NCBI GenBank assembly: GCA_030272155.1
Contig: CP126198.1
Coordinates: 5,084,001 to 5,148,000, forward strand
Source of the DNA: Tetradesmus obliquus
Lineage: Eukaryota > Chlorophyta > Chlorophyceae > Sphaeropleales > Scenedesmaceae
Direction: 5' to 3'
Length of the DNA: 64,000 nucleotides
A program made the position numbers and the translations under genes. Shown here piece by piece: positions 11,793 through 22,700 of this stretch. Every line of letters starts with the position of its first letter. Position 1 is the stretch's first letter. The notes under the pieces were generated by a model. It did no database searches, was not told where the DNA came from, and saw only the letters and a program-made list of their open reading frames with translations.

Positions 11793-12130
11793 ATTGCACA
11801 GTCAGCATGGTTCTGCTGCCAGTCAAAGGCACAAACAAGAGCTGCTATAGGTGCCCATGCCCGAGCCAGACCACTGTGTCCCGGAGTCACTGGCCATATT
11901 ATTTGCACTGCATTGCGCAGTCAGCATGTTGTTGCCGCCAGTCAAAGGCACAAACAAGAGCTGCTATGGCACCTGCATGGCACAGTCAGTATGTTGCTGC
12001 CGCCCATGCCCCAGCCAGACCACTGTGCCCCGGAGTCACTGGCCATATTCCTTTGCACTGCATTGCACAGTCAGCATGTTGCTGCCGCCAGTCAAAGGCA
12101 CAAACAAGAGCTGCTATGGCACCTGCAGTG
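11793..12130. repeat. Three-copy tandem repeat
   Basis: Copies begin at about 11793, 11914 and 12064, with periods of about 121 and 150 bp. They share CACAGTCAGCATG, CAGTCAAAGGCACAAACAAG and CCGGAGTCACTGGCCATATT. The middle copy carries an extra internal duplication. The minus strand of each copy ends in a CAG acceptor-like site, as in the exon echoes elsewhere, but no parent exon was identified. Confidence 0.85.
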
Positions 12131-13457
12131 GCTGTTGCTGCCCGGCCCCGGCTCCAAAATGCCGAGGAGTCAAGCCCCTTCCATTCCAAGCTGCATCCAA
12201 AAGGCCAAAAGCTGCTGTACATGCATGCACTACAAAATACGTGCAGCAGTCATCTGCTGCATATTGCGTTTAGTGATTTTCTTAGTGATTTGACAGGCGT
12301 GACCTTATGAGTTCCAGGCTGCCCGCCTGTTCTGAAGCAGGCAGTCAAATGCACACAAACGGCGCCAACAACCAAGGCAACCGCGGCAGTAGTGATACAG
12401 TACACCTGCGCTATAACAAGCACAGTACACATGCTGCAAACAGCCATGGTCCAACACACTGTTGGCCGGGCTCTGACCCAGACACAGCACGTGCACAGCA
12501 AAGCCGTAGTAACTGACCAACAGTAACTGACCAACACTCAAAGCCTAACAGGCAGCATGCGCACATTTCTCAAGCTGTGCGCTGCGTGCTGTGTTTCTTT
12601 AGTGCTTCCCCAAAGTCTCAACATTGCAGACCACCTGACGGGTGTGCAGTTGTTGGTACCTGACAGATTCATGTCGCAGTCTCAGCATATGCACTCGTGG
12701 CGCCTGGGGCGCTCTTTTCAACAGCACTTCCCAAAACAACTTCAATCGATGGAAGTGCAGCCACTTCCTACACATGCTTGCAGTTGGCGGCAGGGAAAGA
12801 GAGAGATCCCATCCGTCCCAATCAATCGCATGGCATGGCGCCAACCCAGTCCACATGCACATGCACAATCCATCCCACCCTGAACGAGTAGCACAAAGCT
12901 GCAAACATACTCATACAAACACAGTCAGCGATGACACGCAGCGTAGCCACCACCAGTGCTTTGGGCGAGCGCCCGTCTGGGTACCGTTTGCTTCAAGATG
13001 CGTCCCTGCTGCTACTGCTGCTGTGATAGCTTGCAACAGAGCCGCTGCAGCAGCACACAGCGATACCCTACTACAGCCGTGCGCGCAGCACATCGCACAG
13101 CAGCAGCAGCATGGTCTTGCTGCCCTACATCAGCGTCAGTCATCCCACCTTAGACAGCAGTCGGAGCATCAATGCCAGTGCAGCGGCTTTGCCACCTTGC
13201 TGCTGTGCCGCATCACCTGCCTACTGCCCACTCTGCAGACGGACCAGGCATATGAGCGGCCTGACAATGTCCACACCATCTGGCTAGCACATGTGGACTG
13301 CTGGAATAGTTTACCGCTGCAGCTCCATTTCTGAGGAGCGCAGTGGCAGGGGAACATCATCAAGCAGCAGCCAGCCGCCATGCTGACACCCACGTGAGCG
13401 CTGCTGCTGCAGGAGTGCTGCTGTGGGTGATGCATCCGTGCTCAGCGCACATGTGAG

Positions 13458-13488
<31 letters not shown>

Positions 13489-13639
13489 ATCGGTGATGCA
13501 GCCGTACTCAGCGCACATACAGGTGTTGCTGTCAGGGCCGCTGCTTACTTCAGCAGCCATGACCGCTTCCTTGTAACAGCTGCACGCAACTCCTTTGGCA
13601 TCGCTGCTGCTGCTGCTGCTGCTGCCAGGGCTGCTACTT

Positions 13640-13760
13640 CATTAGCCAAGAAGGCTTCCTCACAACAGCAGCATGCGGCTCCTTCAGCATTGCTGCTGCT
13701 GCTGCCAGGGCTGCTACTTCATTAGCCAAGAAGGCTTCCTCACAACAGCTGCAGGTGGCT
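13640..13760 (-). repeat. Tandem duplication spanning the kinase stop codon
   Basis: A unit of about 77 bp containing the last codons of the receptor kinase (KEPPAAVVRKPSWLMK and TAG) is repeated downstream at 13640-13700 as LKEPHAAVVRKPSWLMK and TAG. The true stop is the 5'-most one, at 13714-13716. Confidence 0.85.
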
Positions 13761-16700
13761 CCTTGGGCATCGCTGCTGCTGCTGCTGCTGCTGCCACATC
13801 TGCATCTACCAAGCCGCTGCAACCGCCGGCAGACACACTCGTCGCACCCGCGCCAGCGCTGCTGTTGCTGCTGCCGCCAGCACCGTCGCAATCCGCAGCG
13901 CATATCTCGCCGCTGCTGCAGCTGGTGTCCGGGCTTCCAGCAGCAGCAGCAGCAGCAGCAGCGCCCTTTTCATCCCCTGCCTTAAACACCCGCCGCCACG
14001 ACAAGCTCCACTTGCCATACAGCCCCTCAAGCTTCTTCGATTCCCATTTGCGCACATCGCTGCTGCTGCTGCTGCTGTCAGAGCCGCCGGCTGCTGCTGC
14101 TGCAGCTTCCTGGGACTCTACTGCTCGCTCCGCAATCGCGCGCTGCAGCCGTTCCGCAAGGGCTGCGCTCGGCGGCTCGCTGCGCGCGAGGCGCTGCAGC
14201 TCGGAGACAATCTCTGTGAAGGTGGGCCTGCGGAACGGAACGTTCCCAAGCGTTCCGAAGCGTTCCAAGACGTTCCAAACAGGTGAGCAGCAGCAGCAGG
14301 GCATGCCAAGGTCAGAGCACTGCCTCATCCCATACCGAGGTTGTGTGGGTGTCATGCTCTACAGCAATGCGTGCCCCTGCTGCTGTTGCTGTGCAATCCA
14401 GGCGCTGCTTTGAGCTCTGGTACTATATGACTGGCACTCGCATTCATCACCGTGCTGTTGCAAGGGCCCTGTGCTCCATCTGACGCGCTTCCCTAGGCCA
14501 AACAGACCACGCACATGCACAGCTCCCAATCGCATCCCCTCACTTGTCCTTTCAGCCATCACGAGCAACAACAACATAGCACAAGCAACAGCGCATCTGA
14601 GGCAAACAAAACCCAACTAAACACAACTGAATCAACTTCAGGACAGCGCACCGCATGTGTGGGTCGTGGCACCAGCACAGATCAGCCAGCTGCAGCAGGC
14701 CCTGCCAGTCCGGGCTGGCCTTCAGCTGCGGCGGCCAGGCTGGCCGCAGCTGCTTGTTGATCACGCAGTGGCCCAGCAGCGGCTGCGGCACGTCTGCAGA
14801 AAGAAGCGCGTTTTGTTTGTGTTGTGAGCACCAGCATACGTGCCGAGCAAGGAGGGGCAGCGCAGCTGCTTGTTAGATGGAAGGAAGCCACGCGGCTCCC
14901 TTCTATCTTTGTTGATCACACAGTGGCCAAGCAGCGGCTGCGGCACGTCTGCAGTGGGCAAAATGAGGGAAACAAGAAAAAAGCTGTAATGTTGATCTAT
15001 CTTTGTTTGTGACGTCGACAATGCGGCAGGCGGGCCGCAGCTGCTTGTTGATCACATAGTGGCCAAGCAGCGGCTGCGGCACGTCTGCAGAAAGAAGCGG
15101 GTTTTGTTTGTGTTGTGAGTGCCAGCATATGTGCCGAGCAGAGAGGGGAAGAGCAGTATTGGTTGAATACGCAGTGGCCAAGCAGCGGCTGCGGCACGTC
15201 TGCAGAAAGATGCGTGTTTTGTGTGTGTTGTGAGTACCAGCATATGTGCCGAGCAAGGAGGGGCAGCGCAGCTGCTTGTTGATCACACAGTGGCCAAGCA
15301 GCGGCTGCGGCACGTCTGCAGTGCGCACAATGAGGGAAACAAGAAAAAGCTGTAATGTTGATCTATCTTTGTTTGTGACGTCGACAATGCAGCAGGCGGG
15401 CCGCAGCTGCTTGTTGATCACGCAGTGGCCGAGCAGCGGCTGCGGCACATTTGCAGGAAGGCAGCAGACCTGGTCTAATAGCTGACCAAGGTGATATACA
15501 TATATATAATCCATTCAACAAAACCCAGGATTCTGGAAACTTTTGTGAAAAACAACCAATGTTCTAGTTAGTTATGCCTCTAGTGAAACTCTCATCAAAG
15601 GAGGTCTTTGGCGAGTTCACTAGAGGCACAACTTAAGTAGAACATTAGCTTTCTTCACAAAAGTACCCGTGATCCTAGTTTTGTGCAAGGGTCTCGAGAG
15701 GCATAGGCAAAACCAACATCACAGTACCAAATCAGCGACAAACTTAACCATCATGTACCAACCTGCAAAACGCTTGCTGTTTGTGGCCATATCCCACAAA
15801 AGCACGCTCACAAAACAAGAACAGCAACGCCATGCAGCAAAGAAGCAATGTATGGTCTCAGACCTTGTGTTCAACCTGTTGTGGCTCATGGTGCCCGGAC
15901 CCACATGTAACTATCCTCTCTCAAATGTGCCAACCTGCGACGCGCTTGTTTTGGTTGCCAGCTCCCACCGCAGCATAACCCTAGAACAAGCTCGGCATTG
16001 CAATGCAATCAAAAAGCAGCACAACAACCTGCGAAGTGCTTGCTGTTGGTGGCCAGCTCCCACAGCAGCACACTCGTAATACAAGAACAGCAACGCACTG
16101 CAACAGCAGAGACTACAACCCTCCAGCAAAGTTTATAGTCAAAGGCAAACAACACATTACAAACCGAATAATTGGTAAACCCCAACCGCAAAAACTTCAA
16201 CCAACCTGCAAAGGGCTTGCTGTTGGTGGCCAGCTCCCACAGCAGAACGCTCACGAAACAAGAGCAGCAACGCCATGCAGCAACAAAGCAGTGCACCAAC
16301 CTGCAAAGACGGCTTGTTTTTGTCGCCAGCTCCCACAGAAGCACAACCCTAGAACACGCTCGGCATTGCATTGCAACAACATAGTAGCACACCAACCTGC
16401 AAAAGGCTTGCTGTTGGTGGCCAGCTCCCACAGCAGCACACTTGCAACACAAGAACAGCAACGCACTGCAACATCACCCCCAGCAAAGTCCACAATCCAC
16501 AGGCAAAGCCAATGTTACAACACCACACAATTGATGAACCATACCGCAAATAACAACCCCAACCCACCTGCGAAGGGCTTGCTGTTGGTGGCCAGCTCCC
16601 ACAGCAGCAACCTCACAAAACCAGAACAGCAACGCACTGCAACAGCACAGACTACAAGCCTCCAGCAAAGTTGAGAGTCAAAGGCAGAGCCAACATTACA

Positions 16701-19700
16701 ACACCAACATATTGATAAACCCAACCATAAATGACAACCCCCACCAACCTGCAAAAGGCTTGCTGTTGGTGGCCAGCTCCCACAGCAGGATGCCGTATGC
16801 GTACACGTCACTGGCCCTGCTGCAGCGCCCATGCATCAGCAGCTCCGGCGCCTGCAGCAGCAGCGGCAGCAGAAGCAGCAGAAGCAGCAGCAGAAGCAGC
16901 AGCAGAAGCAGCACACGCAGCAGAAGCAGCAGCATAAATGTATGAACAGATACTATACAACACGCATGTGCAAATCGGGCAGGTAGCACAGCACATAACA
17001 TGTCACTTGACGTGTTGCGTTGGCTGGACCGTGTTGTACTGCCACTAGTCGGCTGGCCCCATCCAGACAGGTTGTGCGTGGGGGCGGCGCATGCTGTGTT
17101 GTTGTTGGCTGCTGCGAGTGCTTTATGTTACCACATTGTGCACACAGCGCCATGCTCAAGCTGCCACAACTCAAGCATCCCAGCCCAGCACGATCCATGC
17201 CTATGCGGCAAGCTGTTACGTAGGTGTGTGCAGGGTTGACAGGCAGAAGCTGGCTGAGCGCCTACCATGTGTGTGGGTGTGCCGCAGGCTTTGGTCATGT
17301 GTGTTGCGCCTGGGTCTAGCACAGTGCTAAGGCCAAAGTCAGACACCTGCGGCAGTATGCACAATTGGGCCAACTCAGCGTCCTTGATTGTGCCTGTTAC
17401 TTCAAAAGCGCTGATCGTCGACCCAGGAAAGCGTCGAAACGCACATCATGCGCTCGTTGATGGTGCGTGCATAACAGCAGGATTCAGCTCGCAACTGTTT
17501 GTGTGGCGCTGGTCAGGCAGCCGCAAAGGATGATACTGCTGCCGTGCAGGACATCCATCAATAGCAGGAGCCAGCAGAGGTCATCATCATGCAACAGTGA
17601 CACCAGGCATTCTGAAAAGAATGCAGTGACGGCAGCTGCAAATGCCAAACCATCAGACAAACCGAGTTGAACCCACCTTGCCCACCAGCTGCCCATGCTG
17701 TATAAGGCTCAGCCTGCTGACCCTGCTCCGTGCGCTGCCGCTGCCGCTGCTCTGCTGCACGCCCCTGCTGTCATCGGCATCGCCGCTGCCGCCGCTGCCG
17801 CCGCTGCCGCCGCTGCCGCCGCTGCTGCCTGCGTTGCTGCTGCTGTCGTAGTTGGTGCGCCTGCCGCTGCTGCTGGTGGCCGACATGTTAAGCTTTAACA
17901 AGACATTAGAGGCCTTCAGGTCGCTGTGCAGCACCTTGTTCTGCGGCAGGGAAAAATAGTAAAGCAGCAAGAACAATGGCAGCACGATCCTGTTGGTTCA
18001 TAGCCGGCAGCAGAGCAGCACATTTGAGGCGTTGAGGTCGCAGCACCTTGTTCTGTAGTGCAAGACAAACAACACATGACATAACAATTAAGAAGTGTCA
18101 GCGCAGGATATTTGTTTTTGTGCACACTACAGAAGACGTTTGCGGCTGCTGAGCACATCAGTCACAACAATGTCTCCCGTAACATGCAGCAAGCAAGCAT
18201 ACAAAACACTCGACCTACAACCAGCTGCAGCGCACACTGTGAGCAGCCAGCTGCAGAGCAAGAGGCAGCAACACGCGCACTGTTTGATATATCATGTGCT
18301 GCGCAGCTATAATCACAGCCAGATACCTAGAACAGGGCGCACGCTGCCACACGCACCTTTTGAAGGTACTGCATTGCACAGGCCACGTGCACTGTTCATG
18401 TGATGTGCTGCACAGCAGCCAACTCAGCCACATGGGTGCATGCTGTGCTGCCACACGCACCTTATGAAGGTACTGCATTGCACAGGCCACGTGCAGTGCC
18501 AGGGCCAGCAGGGTGGGCTTGTGATTGAGCCCGGTGCTGCGGTCCACCAGCAGGTGCGCGTTGAGCGTGTCACGCAGCGTGCCCTGCAAACACAACACAA
18601 TCAGGCAACTCAGTACCGCAAGGCAACTCAGTACCGCATATGACTGCTCAGGCGGTCTACCAGCAGGTGCTCGTTGAGCGCGTCGCGCACAGTGTCCTGC
18701 ACGCAGAGAGACAGCAAGGCAACTCAGTACTGCATATGACTGCTCAGGCGGTCCACCAGCAGGTGCGCGTTGAGCGCGTCACGCAGCGTGCCCTGCACAG
18801 GCACACAATCAGGCAACTCAGTACTGCATACAACTGCTCAGGCGGTCTACCAGCAGGTGCGCGTTAAGCGCGTCACGCAGCGTGCCCTGCACATACATAC
18901 ACAATAAGGAAACTCAGCAGCCCACATCGCTGCACAGCAACATGGTGGAGCTTGCACTACAACCAAAGACGGCTGCATGCATGCAGGAGAGCTGCCCATG
19001 CAGTCTACCAGCAGGTGCGCGTTGAGCGCGTCACGCAGCGTGCCCTGCACATACACACACCAATAACAATGATGGCAACTCCTTGCGTACCGCATACCAT
19101 TGCTCAGATATGGACAGAGTGTGAGACACAGCTGCCTGTCCTTGCAGGGCTCGCAGCCTTGCATATCATTTGAACATTATAATACCAAAGTGACGCATGG
19201 AGAGACACCATGACAAAGCAACGCCTACTCCAGCCCTTGCACCAGACTAAGCCTGCTGATGCACCTTGTCGGGTGTCATGTCACAAATGTTACATAAACA
19301 ATAAAAATATAACGCACCTGGTCGCAATACTCCTGGATGATCTGCATCTCCCAGGGCACCAGGTCAGGGTTGCTGCTGGCCACGCCTGCCTGCCTGTGGG
19401 CCTTAAAGGCAGGGTGCAGCGAGATGCTGTACACTGCCACCAGGTTGGGGTGGCACATGCTGCTGCCGATGGCGGCTTCCTGCATGATCACAAGTGACGT
19501 TGCGGGTAGGAAGCACTGGGTCAAAGCAAGTTGTCAAAAGAGTGTCAGGGTTGCACAGTGCCGTAACGGCTTGCTGCGGCTTGCAACAGGCATGCAACAA
19601 GGTAGCCAGTGATGCTCCAGCTTCTCCCTCAACCAGCATCTGCAGACAGATTGCAAGTGCGGGGTGCAGCGAGATGCTGTACACTGCCACCAGGTTGGGG

Positions 19701-22700
19701 TGGCACATGCTGCTGCCAATCGCGGCTTCCTGCATAACACAGCATGTATGAGAGGCGCAAAAAAAGTACGTAACGTTGGGTCAGGGCGAGTGAGTGAGTG
19801 AGCGGCAGGGTTGCGCAGTGCAGGGACGGCCTGCTGTGGCTTGCAACAGGCATGCAAAAAAGTAGCAAGTGATGCTCCAGCATCTGCAGACAGATTGCAA
19901 GTGCGGGCTGCAGCGAGATGCTGTACACTGCAACAAGGTTGGGGTGGCACATGCTGCTGCCGATGGCAGCTTCCTGCATAACACAGCATGTATGAGAGGC
20001 AGTTAACACCAGGTTGAAACGAGTGTGGGCCTTGAAGGCAGGGTGCAGCGAGATGCTGTACACTGCCACCAGGTTGGGGTGGCACATGCTGCTGCCGATG
20101 GCGGCTTCCTGCATAACACAGCATGTAATGAGAGGCAGTTAACACCAGGTTGAAACGAGTGTGGGCCTTGAAGGCAGGGTGCAGCGAGATGCTGTACACT
20201 GCCACCAGGTTGGGGTGGCACATGCTGCTGCCGATGGCGGCTTCCTGCATAACACAGCATGTATGAGAGGCAGTTAACACCAGGTTGAAACGAGTGTGGG
20301 CCTTGAAGGCAGGGTGCAGCGAGATGCTGTACACTGCCACCAGGTTGGGGTGGCACATGCTGCTGCCGATGGCGGCTTCCTGTGCAATTAAACATGCATG
20401 ACAGGCACAGAAAACGTAGGTAACGTTGGGTCAGGGCGAGTGAGTGAGTGAGCGGCAGGGTTGCACAGTGCGGCGACGGCTTGCTGCGGCATACATAGAA
20501 TACATTGCCAGCCGCTTCGCTTGAACGCTTGCATGCGATATGCATTTTGTCGAAAAGTTCCATGCAGCCTCTTCCTTTCCGGCTTCATTATGCACGCCGC
20601 ACCTGCACAGCCATCTCCTCTGCAGGATTTATGTGTGCCTGCTTGCGCTGTCGCACGCAGCTCGCTGAGGCAGGTCCTCCCACAGCACATTCACCAACCA
20701 CCAGCTCAACAACCTCCAACTGCCACACCAGCCACTTCGCTGGCATGTTTACATGCATGCAAACTGCAATATCTCCGTCAACACGATGCATTCACAGCTG
20801 CATGTAGCCTGATTCTGTCAAGCTTCATGATGCACGCCGCACCTGCACAGCCATCTCCTCTGCAGGGTTGCTCAGCGCCTGCTTGCGCTGCCGCACGCAG
20901 CTCGCTGACGCGGGGTCCTCCCACAGAACAGCGCCCTGCATGCTGCCGCTCCGCCGCTCCGCAACAGCAGCCAGCTTACTGCCGGGTGGGAGCTTGATGG
21001 CTTTGACCGCAACATCAGCCCCGTGCCAGGTGCCCCTGCAGCAACATGCCAATGTGGCAGTTGTTAACAAAGAGGTTGCTATTTGCATGTACGCGTGAGT
21101 TTTTAGTAGCGGCTTGCTGCCGGGTGGAAGCTTGATGGCTTTCACTGCCACATCAGCCCCGTGCCAGGTGCCCCTGCAATGCAGGTTGAGCAGTAAAGTG
21201 ATGTCCAAATGTCTCTCAAATCGCATGTAGAGGTTGAGCATTCGATGTGGTTCAACAGCAACGTCAGCGCCATGCCAGGTGCCCCTGCAATGCATGAAGT
21301 GTTCAGCCTGTTGATGTCGTGGCTGGCTTGTATAGGTCCCTGGTGTGGCTTGGATTGCTTTGGAGAGCGATTGAAGTGCTGCCAAAGATAACAGATGGAC
21401 CCACCTGTAAACCACGCCAAAACCGCCTTGTCCAATGACCTCATGCAGCACCAGGTCAGTGCTGACGTCATCATCCACATCAGCCTCATCACCAGCAGCA
21501 CTGCCGGCCTCAACAGCAGCAGCAGCAGCAGCAGCAGCAGTGTCGACGCCCGCTGAGCTGCTGCCAGCGCCCAAGCTAGCACTGCCTGTGCCGCTGCCAG
21601 CACCATTCAACTGCCTGCTGGATCCCCTCCTGCTGCTGCCACTCCCTGCCTCTTGCTGCTTCACCTGCATGCTGCTAGTGATGCGCGAATGGTGGATGCT
21701 GCGCACTTGATCACTGATCGCTGCAGTGAGCCGCTGGCCGCGATTGCTTTGCTGCAGGCCTTGATCGCTCCCCGAGCCTGTCCTGCCATGTAGGGCCTCA
21801 AACATGCCATACACAGGCTCGTAAACCGGCTCAACAGCACAGCCGCCATTTGCAGGACTAGTATTGCCTGCTGCGCAGCCCCAATCTGGCACAATGTTGA
21901 AAGTTGAGCCGCCGTGTATGCCGGCGCCCTGGCAGCTAAGAGAGGCTTGATCTGAGATCAGCAGCAGCTGCTCCGGAGTTGGCAGCAGCAGCTGCGAGCT
22001 TGCGCGCTGCGAGCTGCTGCCGCCAGAGCCCACACTGCCTCCCACCACACCAGCAGCAGCAGCAGCATTCTGATCTGTTGCTCCGCTGCTGCCATGGTCG
22101 CTGTGTTCGCTATCTGCAGCTCCCTTGGACAATGAGTTGTAGCCGTTCGAATGCTTCGCTGCATTGTGCAGCGACGCGCCGGCCCGTGCGTGCCTGCGTG
22201 CCCGGATGTTCCAAGCCACAAACAATCCCGCTACCAGCAGCAGCACGCACGCCGCGACAGCGCTGAGTACAATGCCAGCAGCTGCACCTGGCGAGAGGTT
22301 GCCGCTGCCTTGCTGGCTACCGCTGGGCCCCACTTGCAGGATGCTGCCTTGGGCGGGGAAGAGGTAGGATTGAGGCATTGCTGCGCGCTGGTCAGGGTTT
22401 GGCAGCAGCAGTATGTCACTGCCGACGATGCCTGGCCCCTCGAATCTGCCGACATGGATGCAGCAGCTGCCGAGTGTGTGCGCGGCTGTCAGGTGCATCT
22501 CAGTGCCTGCAAGCAGAGGAAAGAACACTTGGTGATGACATAGTTGTGTGTCTGCAAAGGGCAGCAGCTGACACACAGCTGACGCCGCAAACAAGGCAGC
22601 GCAGCTGCTGGGAGTTGCACGCAACACGAAAGGCTCTGCCATTGTTCCGCTCCATGAAGTTGTGCAGTGCTGCCAACATCAATTGCCGCATATTCTGCAG

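Larger units (their letters stand above)
10281..13713. other. Repeat-rich region without a resolved gene
   Basis: This region separates the orphan exon from the kinase stop codon. It contains a duplicated segment (10975-11155), a tRNA-like element (11151-11198), a CTG tract (about 11482-11514), a three-copy tandem repeat (11793-12130) and a duplicate of the kinase gene's 3' end (13640-13713). Short minus-strand open segments, such as one around 12950-13090, could be exons of the orphan gene but lack support. Confidence 0.4.

Noticed and set aside
12620-12690. Plus-strand peptide TGVQLLVPDRF resembling the kinase ectodomain motif TGVQLLLP
   Set aside because: Short match, opposite strand to the kinase gene, no splice sites. 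Could be a f,ragment of a paralogue but is not supportable.
15755-16615. Regularly spaced repeats that superficially resemble a CRISPR array
   Set aside because: The repeats are degenerate copies of the end of kinase exon 17, the spacing is irregular, and the organism is a eukaryote.
17660-17940. Gly/Ser-rich stretch in the kinase domain as an unspliced intron
   Set aside because: It is flanked by coding sequence in one open exon of 88 codons with matching phases at both ends, and no internal GT..AG pair removes it while keeping the frame convincingly.
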